Of a DNA stretch of 51,640 bases, positions 1-8,801 are shown in pieces; position 1 is the first letter of the stretch, and every line of letters starts with the position of its first letter. Source of the stretch: Candidatus Acidiferrales bacterium (lineage in GTDB: Bacteria > Acidobacteriota > Terriglobia > Acidiferrales > UBA7541). A model generated the notes under the pieces. It saw nothing but the letters and a program-made list of their open reading frames with translations. It did not search any database and was not told the origin of the DNA. The translations under genes and the position numbers were made by a program. The stretch lies in assembly GCA_030037525.1 (NCBI GenBank), contig JASHRC010000116.1, positions 1-51,640 of the forward strand, in the 5' to 3' direction.

Positions 1-84
1 GCCTCCCAGCTCGACTGCCCGGGTGTTCTCGATGAGGACTTGTCGCCAGACTTCGACCAGCGTTTGCTCGAACGAAGATTTCAT
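1..84 (-). CDS. N-terminal fragment of a conserved hypothetical protein
   Basis: An open frame starts with ATG at 84 and runs off the left edge, giving 28 residues beginning MKSSFEQTLVEVWRQ. The stretch resembles the start of a small conserved protein of unknown function that I recall from soil bacteria, but only the N-terminus is visible. No function can be given. It is divergent from the SMP-30-like gene downstream. Confidence 0.45.
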   Translation of the reverse strand, partial: MKSSFEQTLVEVWRQVLIENTRAVELGG

Positions 85-256
85 GGAGGTGAATGTGAAT
101 TATATGCCGGGCGGCCCACCCGCGCTCGGAAGCAACAGAAGTCTCAGAAGTCCGAGGGATGCTGGCTCCCAATGCGGGCATTCCGCGCTATACTCCCGCG
201 CCGGACTTAAGCTCAGGTTCTGCTTCGAATTCGCTTGCCGGGCGACCGGGGGCTCT

Positions 257-1339
257 ATGGAACGAAGAGGAATCGTCGCAACCATTGTCGTTTTGCTTAC
301 TGCCATAACCGTCTTGGGGCAAGATCAAGCTCCGCCACTGCCTCCTGCTACCCCCAATGCCCCTCCCCCATCGCTTCAGGCGAACGCCGATCCCGGATAC
401 GACGCGGCGCTTGCGGCATGCAAGAATCCGCCACGCAAGGTTCCACCCATCCGTTTCCCCGCGACCGGACCTGCGCCGCGAGACTACACCGTCACGGAAA
501 TTTCGGGCGTCATCGCAACAGGACAGAGATGGAAGTTCCTGTGGCAGGAGCGTGGCAACAATGGCGACGGAATCGTGGGAACTAAAGACGGCGGCTTGCT
601 GATTGCGCAGAACGACAAAAGCGATGTCGTCAAGCTGGATCAGCACGGGAAGCCCTCAGTCGTCTACACCGATACCCACACCGGCGGCGCGCTTTCCATC
701 AACTCAAGAGGCGAACTGTTTATCGCGGAACGCGGATTACATCCCGCAATTTGGGAGCTCGCGCCCAAACGCAGGCTCCTCGCCGACAAATACAACGGTG
801 ATTCATGGGATTGCATTCCTAGCGTCCTCAACGATCTTTCGGCCGATGGCAGAGGCGGCGCCTACTTCACAATGGGAGGGCTCTTCTATGCCGGCTCCGA
901 CGGTGTAGTCACAGAGTACGGAGAGAACCTCTTCACCAATGGCATTATCCTCAGTCCCGATGAGAAAAGGCTCTACGTAACCAATAGAAACACGGTGGTG
1001 GTTTTCGATGTACAGCCGGATGGCTCGCTTGTAAACGAGCGAGACCTCGCCAAGCTCAAGCAAGGCACGGCCGGCGACGGCAGCACGATCGACGCCGATG
1101 GACGGATTTACGTGAGCACGAACCCTGGCATCCAGGTGATCGGGCCCGACGGGACGTGGCTCGGATTGATTCCCACGCCGCGCGACGTTATCAGTGTGTC
1201 TTTCGGCGGCCGCGACAGAAAGACTTTGTTGATCCTGGCCCGCGGCGCCGAGGACTCAGACGGCACACAGATCGCCAACGCAGCGCAGGTGTACTCGATC
1301 CGTATGATCGCGCAAGGTTACCAGGGGCGGCCCAAGTAA
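257..1339 (+). CDS. SMP-30/gluconolactonase/LRE-like beta-propeller protein, exported
   Basis: The 360-residue product is read from ATG 257, where a signal peptide begins (MERRGIVATIVVLLTAITVLG, then a proline-rich linker). The frame is open further upstream to 23, but that part has no leader and is unlikely to be coding. The mature part has propeller-like repeats, for example NGIILSPDEKRLYVTNR, DGSTIDADGRIYVST and a Gly/Asp-rich first blade. These are typical of the SMP-30/gluconolactonase/LRE family, which hydrolyses lactones or related esters in a divalent-metal site. Substrate cannot be read from sequence. A -10-like TATACT lies at 189-194 without a clear -35. It stands alone; the next sequence downstream is a pseudogene on the other strand. 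Confidence 0.75.
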   Translation: MERRGIVATIVVLLTAITVLGQDQAPPLPPATPNAPPPSLQANADPGYDAALAACKNPPRKVPPIRFPATGPAPRDYTVTEISGVIATGQRWKFLWQERGNNGDGIVGTKDGGLLIAQNDKSDVVKLDQHGKPSVVYTDTHTGGALSINSRGELFIAERGLHPAIWELAPKRRLLADKYNGDSWDCIPSVLNDLSADGRGGAYFTMGGLFYAGSDGVVTEYGENLFTNGIILSPDEKRLYVTNRNTVVVFDVQPDGSLVNERDLAKLKQGTAGDGSTIDADGRIYVSTNPGIQVIGPDGTWLGLIPTPRDVISVSFGGRDRKTLLILARGAEDSDGTQIANAAQVYSIRMIAQGYQGRPK

Positions 1340-1659
1340 CCAAGAAACGCAAGCTTTCTACGGGCTTCGGAGTGAGCGACTCCAGATGGCCCCAACGCGC
1401 CAAATCCATGATCGGTCGGCTTCGCATACACATCCCGGCTGGCTGAAGTGCAATACAGACCATCTAGAACGGTGTGAGCACCGGCCGCTCTGGGTCAGCT
1501 CAATTTCCGGGCCCGCGGTCCGGCAGGTTACTTCGGAGCGTTTTCGCGATGGCGGATCTCCGCATCGTGCACCGCGGCCAGTGCGTCGGCTGGCGGTGGA
1601 GTCTGACCTGTGAGCAAGACTGTATTGCCGAGCTCTTGGCCGTACTGCGCGATTGTGGA
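1340..1659. other. gene-free stretch with no recognisable feature
   Basis: Between the SMP-30-like gene and the recognisable GH15 fragment there is no ORF with convincing protein similarity on either strand. It is most likely the decayed remainder of the GH15 gene or unrelated debris. No hairpin with a T-run was seen. Confidence 0.4.
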
Positions 1660-1996
1660 TTCCTTGCACGCTGCCGCGGTCACCGCGAATCATGCGAACA
1701 ATCTGCGGGTTCGTCTTCCTGAGAGGCATGAAATCGATCAGCGTGACCGAACCGGTATGGGTCACAAACTCCGTTTCTAGAATCAATCTTCCCTTGCGGT
1801 ATTGTCGCTTGACGCGGGCATCACCGCGCGGCGCCAGCCGCCAGAACCCGTTCTCCGCTTTGCCCAGCAAAGATGCAAAACAGGCGTCTGAATCGAACCG
1901 TGGCAAGCGAAGCCAGTCGATCGATCCGTTGCGGGAGACGAGAGCTGCGGTCTCGCAGTCGCCGACGAGCGCGTAGGCTTCGATCAGGCCAGCCAT
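1660..1996 (-). pseudogene. GH15/trehalase-like glycoside hydrolase, N-terminal remnant
   Basis: Starting at ATG 1996, about 112 residues match the N-terminal signature of GH15 glucoamylase/trehalase-like proteins: the YALVGDCETAALVSRNGSIDWL segment followed by LPRFDSDACFASLLG and ending VTLIDFMPLR...VRMIRG. Intact family members are about 600 residues. Here similarity stops near 1660; the frame stays open to 1358 but with unrelated, arginine-rich sequence. No (alpha/alpha)6 catalytic barrel follows, so the gene is truncated and non-functional. Confidence 0.7.
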
Positions 1997-2199
1997 TTGT
2001 AATTCCGTTCTTTAGAGTGTGGTTGGTCGGCAGCAGGTCGTGTGTCAGCAGGTGCACGCACCGACCGCAGCTTTCATTGGGCGGGTTCGTTCACAAGTGA
2101 AAAGAGCCTGATTCGCGGATTTTTTGGGCTGCGGGACGGGGAAACAACGAATTCCTTTGAAGCACTGCGCAAACGGCGAGCCAAATCCGGCTCTGGGAC

Positions 2200-3594
2200 C
2201 TACGTTGCGGGGATTCGTCCCTGTCTCCCGGGCGGCAATAGATCTGGCCGCCAGCCCAACTCGTTCAGAATCCTGGCGCCCGAGCGCGCCAGTTCTTCTT
2301 TCACGCGTTCCAGGCCGCCGAACAGCAATTTCCCCTCTCTTTTCCGCCACACGCCTGCGACCATCACGGAATCGACATTGGCTAAGCTGGATTGCAGGAC
2401 TACAGTCGCCACTGGATCGTGCACCGGCCAAACATTGAATGCATCGACGCGGATCAGTACTAAGTCTGCTTGCTTGCCTGCAGTGAGGGTGCCGATGCGA
2501 TCCTGCATTCGGAGCATTCGCGCGCCCTCGACCGTTATCCAGCCCAGCGCGTCGCGGACAGGAACGGTGGACGTTGGAGGAATCTCTCCGCTTATGGCAC
2601 GGCACTCCGCATTGTCCAAACAGCGCTGGTGCGCAAGCGCGATTCGAGCCGCCGTCAGCATGTCCCCAGAAATCACACTCTCGAGATCGACGCCGAGCGA
2701 GGGCGCCGCACCCAGTTTGCGCAAGCGCCCGATGATCGGATGGCCGTGGCCTTGCGACATTTCGTTTTCAGGCGCCAGTGAAAATGTCACGCCGCAATCG
2801 ACAAAACGCGCCAATCGGTCGTTGGCGAGATCGTTCCCGTGGACGACGTTCACAAAGTCCCCGATGAGTTCTTCGCGCTCCAACACGTCCCAGCCCTCGG
2901 GAGTTTTCGCGGGTCCGCCGCCCTGATGCATGGAAGCGATCAAGCCCATTTCGCGTGCCATGCGGAAATCGTGTAGGCAAACCTCCAGCGTCGAGTAGTG
3001 AGGCCCCAAAATCGCCAGACCCAAGGTCATGAGTTGATCCCGCGATGCGAACGGGCCACGGAGAAGTCGCTCGACCTCACCGCGCGGGTGCGGAACCTCG
3101 GAGAAGTGCCGTTCTCCGGGTTTGGGGTCCGGCTTCGGCGAACCGTGAAAAAAAGCGGCGCGGATGCCGGATTCTCGGAGACCATCGATTGCCGCATCGG
3201 TGTATTGCGGAGTGGGATTGTTATGGCACCAGTCCACGAGTGTTGTTGTGCCGCAGTTCAACTGATTAAGCGAGCCGGCTAGATTGGCAATGTGGATGTC
3301 TTCCGCGAGAAAGCGGGTTGCCAAACCGGCATGCATCCAGCGGAAATACTCGAGCAGCGTCCAGTTCGAGGAAACTCCCCTTAAACAGGTCTGCCAGGTG
3401 TGCATGTGGGCGTTCACAAGCCCGGGAATGACTATGAACGAGTGGCCGTCGATGATCTCCGCATCCACAGGGCCGATTTGCCTGCCGACCGCTCGAATCA
3501 GGTCATCTTCAATCAGAATGCTCCCGGGACGAAAATCGCCCAGCGCGGGATCCATGGTGATGACCGTTGCGTCGCGAATGAGAGTTCTGCGCAC
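2200..3594 (-). CDS. amidohydrolase of the ATZ/TRZ (chlorohydrolase/deaminase) group
   Basis: This 464-residue metal-dependent hydrolase of the amidohydrolase superfamily starts at GTG 3594. The N-terminal beta sandwich (residues 1-55) is followed by the metal motif NAHMHT (about 61-66). The third metal His is in SMHQGG, a further His is in VHGND, and the Asp is in GVDLES. The usual HxxE after the third strand is HQGG here, so the catalytic Glu is absent or replaced, as in divergent members. The family removes amino, chloro or alkylthio groups from N-heterocycles or cleaves cyclic amides; substrate unknown. It is divergent from the HIBADH-like gene, with fewer than 100 bp between them. Confidence 0.85.
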   Translation of the reverse strand: MRRTLIRDATVITMDPALGDFRPGSILIEDDLIRAVGRQIGPVDAEIIDGHSFIVIPGLVNAHMHTWQTCLRGVSSNWTLLEYFRWMHAGLATRFLAEDIHIANLAGSLNQLNCGTTTLVDWCHNNPTPQYTDAAIDGLRESGIRAAFFHGSPKPDPKPGERHFSEVPHPRGEVERLLRGPFASRDQLMTLGLAILGPHYSTLEVCLHDFRMAREMGLIASMHQGGGPAKTPEGWDVLEREELIGDFVNVVHGNDLANDRLARFVDCGVTFSLAPENEMSQGHGHPIIGRLRKLGAAPSLGVDLESVISGDMLTAARIALAHQRCLDNAECRAISGEIPPTSTVPVRDALGWITVEGARMLRMQDRIGTLTAGKQADLVLIRVDAFNVWPVHDPVATVVLQSSLANVDSVMVAGVWRKREGKLLFGGLERVKEELARSGARILNELGWRPDLLPPGRQGRIPAT

Positions 3595-3652
3595 CCGGCA
3601 CCTCGAAACCGAGCGATTGTCGCATAGGCGAGCGTCTTCGGTTAATCGATCC

Positions 3653-3658
3653 TATAAT
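3653..3658 (+). promoter_or_regulatory. -10 element TATAAT upstream of the HIBADH-like gene
   Basis: A perfect TATAAT lies 30 bp before the chosen ATG 3688. No good -35 is visible 16-18 bp upstream. The predicted transcript start near 3665 leaves a leader of about 23 nt that includes the GAGGAGAG ribosome site. Confidence 0.5.
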
Positions 3659-3687
3659 CCGACCGCGCAATGGCGAGGAGAGAATTC

Positions 3688-4572
3688 ATGGCCAATCTAG
3701 GGTTTGTCGGCTTGGGAGTGATGGGCAGCGAGATGGTGAATCGTCTGCTCGCGAGAGGGCACGCCGTAACGGGATACAACCGCACTCGCGAGAAAGCCGA
3801 GCGGCTTATGGATCAGGGCATGAAATGGGCGAACTCCCCGCGGGCGGTTGCCACGGCCTCCGAGGTCACGTTTTCCATGGTTGCCAATTCTTCCGCACTC
3901 GAGGCGATTGCCGAAGGACCGGATGGGATTCTCGCGGGTCTCGCGTCCGGCAAAGTCTTGATCGACATGAGCACCGTGAGCCCCTCTTTCAGCCGAAATC
4001 TTGCGGCTCGGGCCCGCGAGAGGGGTGCAGACATGCTCGACGCGCCTGTGTCGGGAGGCGTGATCACTCTGAAAGAGGGGAAATTGTCCGTGATGGTCGG
4101 CGGACGGCGCGAAACGTTTGAACGGATGAAATCACTGCTCCACGACATCGGGCATAAAGTGACATATGTCGGCGACAATGGCTTGGCTCTGGTGATGAAG
4201 ATCTCGACAAATCTGAGTCTTGCCGTTCAAATGATGGCGTTTTCCGAGGGTATTTTGATAGCGGAGAAGAGCGGCATTCCCCGTGAAGTGGCCGTCGATG
4301 TTTTCACGCATAGTGCCGCGGCTTCGCCGATGCTTCAGTATCGCGGGCCTTTCGTTCTCAAACTACCGGACCCGGCGTGGTTCAACGTCGATATGATGCA
4401 GAAGGACATGCTGCTTGCATTGGAACTGGGGCGACAGCTCGATATTCCGATGCCGACCAGCGCGATTTCAAACGAATTCCTGACGGCAGCTCGCGCCAGA
4501 GGCATGGCGGATGAGGATTTCGCTGTGGTCTTCGATGTTTTGGCCGAGATGGCCGGGGTTCGTGAGCACTAA
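3688..4572 (+). CDS. NAD(P)-dependent beta-hydroxyacid dehydrogenase (HIBADH/GarR family)
   Basis: The 294-residue oxidoreductase has the N-terminal dinucleotide motif GLGVMG (residues 6-11), the substrate motif DAPVSGG and the catalytic Lys in the region VMKISTNL, as in 3-hydroxyisobutyrate and tartronate semialdehyde reductases. These enzymes interconvert beta-hydroxyacids and semialdehydes. The ATG at 3688 is chosen over the in-frame ATG 3670 because GAGGAGAG lies just upstream of 3688, while 3670 sits almost on the predicted transcript start. The gene stands alone and converges on the HAD gene that ends the next operon. Confidence 0.85.
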   Translation: MANLGFVGLGVMGSEMVNRLLARGHAVTGYNRTREKAERLMDQGMKWANSPRAVATASEVTFSMVANSSALEAIAEGPDGILAGLASGKVLIDMSTVSPSFSRNLAARARERGADMLDAPVSGGVITLKEGKLSVMVGGRRETFERMKSLLHDIGHKVTYVGDNGLALVMKISTNLSLAVQMMAFSEGILIAEKSGIPREVAVDVFTHSAAASPMLQYRGPFVLKLPDPAWFNVDMMQKDMLLALELGRQLDIPMPTSAISNEFLTAARARGMADEDFAVVFDVLAEMAGVREH

Positions 4573-4623
4573 GGATGGGCGCTTCGACCGGCATAGTTGC
4601 GAGGACCACGGGGAAACGACCCC

Positions 4624-5490
4624 CTATTTTCTCGGTGACTCTGCGGTAGTTATGTCAAGGATCTCGCCTAGCTCGCGCACGATGCGATGTGGACGCCGGC
4701 CGCGCGGTTGGGAGGCCCAACCTTCCGCCGTGGTAATGCCGGTTGTTACTCCAAAGCCCATCGCGCCCCCGCGACGCGCCATGATCATCTCGACCAGAGG
4801 ATCGTCGCCAATGACACCGACTCTGCGCATGGGCACTCGGAGTTTCTTGGCGACGAGCTTCAGAGCATGCACAGAAGGCTTGCCGGTGAGGATCATGGGA
4901 GCGCGGGTTATCTTGCGCACGGCAGCGGTAATGGCGTGCGAGTAACCCATGGTCTTGCCGCCAGCGGTGGCGAAAAAGGGCACGTCGGAAGCGACGTAGA
5001 GATCGGCGCCATTCCAGATCGCTTTGCAGGCGGTTTCGATGTCCTTCATTCCACAGTCCGGGTGCCAGCCGATGTACACAGCATCGACCTGATCGGCGCG
5101 CTCTTGTCCGGTGAAGACAATCTCGATTCCCGCCTGAGCCAGCGGTTGACCGACTCCCGGGATGCCGAGCACGAGAGCGCGCTTGACGCCGTGCCTGGTC
5201 ATGAGATCTGCCGCCACGATCGAGGGGGTCAGCAAAATCTCGTCGGAGATCGGCAACCCCAGCATGCGCAGTTTCGGCGCTTGTTCCGCCGCCGGATATG
5301 CAGTGCCGTTTGTCAGGACCACGAACGGTATGCCGCGACCTTGTAGCTCGCGCAGAACCTCGATGGCGCCGGGCAGCACACGGTAGCCGCCAAGCGAGCG
5401 GTCGCTCAGGACCAACGTGCCGTCAAGATCGAACATGAACCCTTCGACCGGGGCCAAGGGCTCATTCCAGCCGTTGCGGGAAGGCTTCAT
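4624..5490 (-). CDS. HAD-superfamily IIA (NagD-like) phosphatase
   Basis: The 288-residue product has HAD motif I DLDGTL (about residues 21-26, first Asp the nucleophile), motif II in VLTNGT and motif IV GDDPLVEMIMA, with a large C2-type cap in between as in NagD and p-nitrophenylphosphatase-like proteins. It dephosphorylates small phosphoesters. The ATG overlaps the stop of the carboxyltransferase gene by 4 nt (ATGA), so it is the last gene of a long operon. Because a PEP-synthase-like kinase is encoded in the same operon, a role in removing or recycling a phosphorylated intermediate is a reasonable inference. Confidence 0.85.
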   Translation of the reverse strand: MKPSRNGWNEPLAPVEGFMFDLDGTLVLSDRSLGGYRVLPGAIEVLRELQGRGIPFVVLTNGTAYPAAEQAPKLRMLGLPISDEILLTPSIVAADLMTRHGVKRALVLGIPGVGQPLAQAGIEIVFTGQERADQVDAVYIGWHPDCGMKDIETACKAIWNGADLYVASDVPFFATAGGKTMGYSHAITAAVRKITRAPMILTGKPSVHALKLVAKKLRVPMRRVGVIGDDPLVEMIMARRGGAMGFGVTTGITTAEGWASQPRGRRPHRIVRELGEILDITTAESPRK

Positions 5491-6974
5491 GCCTCTGCTC
5501 CAACCGAGGCAGTTTGGCCGCGCAGCTCAAGCTTGAATCCTGGCTTTTCAACCGACAGGTAAGCGATGTCGGGCCGCGCAGTCAATTGGCGGATCAGGTT
5601 CATCACCGGAGCCATGTCAGGATCGTATGTCCGCTGCGCGGGGCCAGCGGCTTTCATTGCGTCGACTTGCCCCGAGGGCATGGTGGCTCGCAAAAGAAAC
5701 TCTTCATCGCTTAGTTCCGGACCGATGCGTTGGCGCAATTCCGATAGAGGAGGCATGCCTGGTTCGTCGCGCAGCTCGTGCGTCCGCGGCAGGGATTCAA
5801 TTCGATCCATCACCTCCGGCGCGATGGGGATGTTCGGCCGTCCGAATTTTCCGAGCGCGTACCGGATGATTTCATCGGGGATAATGCTGTAGCGCTCCTC
5901 GCCACTGACATTCAGCACGGCTTGTGTGATCAGCATCTGAGCGAAAGGCGTCATCACGATGGGCCAGCCCAGTTCTTGGCGCACGCGGCCCAATTCCTCA
6001 ATCACCGCGCCCTCCAGATGAGAGACTCTCGTCTCGGCAAGGTGGCGACGCATCGTGCCGATGGTCCCGCCGGGTAATTGGTGATGGAGATAGGCGGCGT
6101 CAAAAGCCTGAGGCCGGCCGGCGGGCAGGCCTTCTGCCTCGGCGAGACGGGTAAAGTAGCGGCTCACCTCCGCCAGGGCCTGATCGTCGATGTCCAACCG
6201 ATGTCCGAGCGCGCGCAGATTGGAAACAACCCGCTCCGACGGCGGATTGGAGTTGCCGTCGGCGGCGGCTCCCGACGCACACTGGACAGCGCTGATGCCC
6301 CACGCCGGCGCCTCCATGTAGGTCAGCTCGCCGACCCCGATCGTGCAGTGCGAGTGAAGTTCCAGCGGTTTGCTGCCGATGGCCGCCGTGACCGCAGGTA
6401 GGAGGGTGCGAGCGCGCAGCGGCGTCAGGAGGCCGCCTGGATCTTTGACGTAGAGCGCGTCGACATGGGGGCTCTCTGCAAGAGTGCGCGCACGGGCGAC
6501 GTAGTGGGCGTCGTCATGAATAGGGCTCAGCGTGAATACGAGCGCGCCGATGACGTATTCGCCGCCCGCGGCCTTGATCATGCGCGCACAGGCGACGTTG
6601 GAATCGGCATCGTTCATGGGATCGGCGAGCGCGAACCGGCGCAGCCCGTTCTGGATGAGAGTCTTAAACGCAAGCGCCATAAATTCGGGGCTGGCGGTCT
6701 CCCAGGAGATAAAACGGAAGCCCGTCGAGAGGAACTGCAGGGGCGTCTTTGGCATGGCTTTGGCCATGAGACGAATGCGTTCCCAAGGATCTTCCTTCTT
6801 GTAACGGACGGCGACGCCCATGTGGGTGGAAGTCGTGAAGTCGATGGCTTTGAACCCGACGCGATCCATCGCCGGCGCGATGGTCAGGGTCTTGGCCGTA
6901 TCGACTCCGAGCGCAGACCACAGACACTGATTTCCATCCCGCAGGGACGTTTCAACCAGTTGGATGCTAGCCAT
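5487..6974 (-). CDS. biotin-dependent carboxyltransferase, OadA/PycB type (no biotin domain)
   Basis: The 495-residue protein of the pyruvate carboxylase B / oxaloacetate decarboxylase alpha family starts at ATG 6974, which overlaps the end of the biotin carboxylase gene by 8 nt; the frame is open further upstream but that part is antisense-like. A TIM-barrel carboxyltransferase domain begins VETSLRDGNQ. The Lys in YVKDPGGLLTP is the likely carbamylated residue, and LHSHCTIG holds the metal His pair. Canonical members read RDAHQ and HTHDT; here these are RDGNQ and HSHCT, so the acceptor may not be pyruvate. The C-terminal biotinyl domain is missing; the carrier is a separate gene in the operon. 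Confidence 0.85.
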   Translation of the reverse strand: MASIQLVETSLRDGNQCLWSALGVDTAKTLTIAPAMDRVGFKAIDFTTSTHMGVAVRYKKEDPWERIRLMAKAMPKTPLQFLSTGFRFISWETASPEFMALAFKTLIQNGLRRFALADPMNDADSNVACARMIKAAGGEYVIGALVFTLSPIHDDAHYVARARTLAESPHVDALYVKDPGGLLTPLRARTLLPAVTAAIGSKPLELHSHCTIGVGELTYMEAPAWGISAVQCASGAAADGNSNPPSERVVSNLRALGHRLDIDDQALAEVSRYFTRLAEAEGLPAGRPQAFDAAYLHHQLPGGTIGTMRRHLAETRVSHLEGAVIEELGRVRQELGWPIVMTPFAQMLITQAVLNVSGEERYSIIPDEIIRYALGKFGRPNIPIAPEVMDRIESLPRTHELRDEPGMPPLSELRQRIGPELSDEEFLLRATMPSGQVDAMKAAGPAQRTYDPDMAPVMNLIRQLTARPDIAYLSVEKPGFKLELRGQTASVGAEA

Positions 6975-8337
6975 GGGCGCGGGCCTCCTCAAGGCGCCGT
7001 TCAAGAAAACGCGGCACAAAGCCCGTGTCGACGCCTCCTCGCCCAAACTCGGGATCCGCCAGCACTTCCGCATGAAACCCGAGATTGGTGGCGACGCCCT
7101 CGATGTGAGTTGAAGCGAGCGCCTGACGCATGCGTTCCAGGGTCGCAGCACGATCCGAAGCGTGAACAATGATCTTGGCCATCAGCGAATCGTAAAAGGG
7201 GGGAATCTGAGCGCCGGAAAAAATATGCGTATCGACCCGCACGCCCTCCCCTGAGGGCCACACGGCGGTCCGAACCCTGCCAGGGCTAGGACAGAAGTCC
7301 CGCTCGGAATCCTCAGCATTAATTCGGCACTCGATCGCGCAGCCCTCCGTGCTGATCTCTTCCTGTTTGGAACCTAGCCCGCGACCGTCGGCGATGGCGA
7401 TCTGCTCGGCTACCAAATCGATGCCCGTGACCGCCTCGGTGATGGGATGCTCGACCTGAATTCGGGCGTTCATTTCGAGAAAGTAGAAAGCGTCACGCTC
7501 CAAATCAACCAGGAATTCGACCGTGCCCGCGCTACGGTAGGAGAGTTGCGCGGCAAACCGCACGGCCGCAGCATGGATGCGCGCGCGGAAGTCCCGAGAA
7601 AGCTCCGGGGCCGGTGTCTCTTCGATCAGCTTTTGATAGCGGCGCTGAACCGAGCAGTCGCGCTCTCCCAGATGCACCACGCCTCCTCGGCCATCGCCGA
7701 GAATCTGGACCTCCACATGACGGCCTCGCGCAACGAATCGTTCGAGATATAAGCGGGAGTCACCGAATGCGGCGCCTGCCTCTCCGGCCGCGAGGTTCAT
7801 GCCAGCGGCCAAATCCTCCAGCCGATCGACACGTTTCATGCCCCGGCCGCCGCCGCCACCGACCGCCTTAATCAACAGCGGAGGGCCGATCTCTCGGCCC
7901 AGCGCCAGAGCCTCACCCACAGTCTCCACCGGTCCGCCCGGTGCAATCGGCACACCGGCGGCCTCGGCTTGAGCGCGAGCACACAATTTGTCGCCCACGG
8001 CATCGATCTGCGCCGACGTGGGGCCGATGAAGGTTACGCCTTCCTCCTCGCAGAGCCTGGCGAGAGCCGTACGTTCGGAAAGAAAGCCGTAACCGGGATG
8101 AATGGCGTCGGCTTGGACGCCTCGTGCTGCTTGCACAATTGTATCGACGCGCAAGTAGCTTTCCGAAGCGCGGCCTGGGCCAATGCACAGAGCACGATCG
8201 GCCAGACGGGCGGGCAACGAGTCCATATCGACTTCGGAGGCTCCGAGTACAGTCTCGATTCCAAGCCGCTTGCACGTTCGAATCACGCGCGCGGCGATTT
8301 CTCCGCGGTTTGCAATCAGGATGCGGCGAATTGCGAT
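6967..8337 (-). CDS. accC: biotin carboxylase subunit with apparent ATC start codon
   Basis: The ATP-grasp biotin carboxylase is 456 residues if read from 8337. Visible motifs are the N-terminal ILIANRGEIAARVIRTC, the ATP-binding loop KAVGGGGGRGMK and EMNARIQVEHPITE. It charges the biotin of the carrier protein encoded next to it. The start is unusual: the only standard start codon near the N-terminus (GTG 8286) would remove the conserved IANRGEIA strand. A GGAGG lies 7 nt before ATC 8337, two nt after the stop of the carrier gene, and there is no in-frame ATG, GTG or TTG before the upstream in-frame stop at 8373. ATC (or ATT 8331) is either a rare start or a single-base error. Confidence 0.88.
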   Translation of the reverse strand: MAIRRILIANRGEIAARVIRTCKRLGIETVLGASEVDMDSLPARLADRALCIGPGRASESYLRVDTIVQAARGVQADAIHPGYGFLSERTALARLCEEEGVTFIGPTSAQIDAVGDKLCARAQAEAAGVPIAPGGPVETVGEALALGREIGPPLLIKAVGGGGGRGMKRVDRLEDLAAGMNLAAGEAGAAFGDSRLYLERFVARGRHVEVQILGDGRGGVVHLGERDCSVQRRYQKLIEETPAPELSRDFRARIHAAAVRFAAQLSYRSAGTVEFLVDLERDAFYFLEMNARIQVEHPITEAVTGIDLVAEQIAIADGRGLGSKQEEISTEGCAIECRINAEDSERDFCPSPGRVRTAVWPSGEGVRVDTHIFSGAQIPPFYDSLMAKIIVHASDRAATLERMRQALASTHIEGVATNLGFHAEVLADPEFGRGGVDTGFVPRFLERRLEEARAHG

Positions 8338-8339
8338 GG

Positions 8340-8801
8340 CTAGGCCTCCGGACGCACGCGCAGCAGAACCTCACCGTACTCGACCAGTGTTGCATTCGCG
8401 GCTAATATCTCAACCACCTGGCCCTTCACACCCGCATGCACTGAGTTCATTAATTTCATAACCTCAATAATGCCGACGACCGTGTCCTGGCTGACCCATG
8501 ATCCCACTTCCACGAAAGGCGGCTCGCCCGGTTTGGGCGCCCGATAGAAAATTCCCAGCAGAGGAGAGGCAACTTCCGCCAGGCCCGGGTCGGATGGCGG
8601 TTTTATGCGCGCAGCAGATTCAGGCTGAGACTCGCGGGCGGGTTCGGGCGCCAGGCCGGCGACTGCGGTTGGTCTTGCCGGTGCAGGCCGACCGCGTTGG
8701 AGGTTCAGCTTCACTCCATTCATTTCCAGTGACAGACTGTCGAAAGTGGAAGAATCGAGCAGCCGCAGGATCTCGGCCACGTCCTTGGCCGTCAAGGTCA
8801 T
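8340..8801 (-). CDS. accB: biotin carboxyl carrier protein (BCCP-like)
   Basis: The 153-residue carrier has an N-terminal segment like AccB (ILRLLDSSTFDSLSLEMNGVKLNLQR), an Ala/Pro-rich linker (about residues 45-75) and a C-terminal biotinyl domain with the biotinylation motif EVMKLMN, Lys being the modified residue. ATG 8801 overlaps the stop of the upstream kinase gene by 4 nt (ATGA). It probably serves both the biotin carboxylase and the carboxyltransferase encoded downstream in this operon, carrying carboxybiotin between them. Confidence 0.92.
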   Translation of the reverse strand: MTLTAKDVAEILRLLDSSTFDSLSLEMNGVKLNLQRGRPAPARPTAVAGLAPEPARESQPESAARIKPPSDPGLAEVASPLLGIFYRAPKPGEPPFVEVGSWVSQDTVVGIIEVMKLMNSVHAGVKGQVVEILAANATLVEYGEVLLRVRPEA

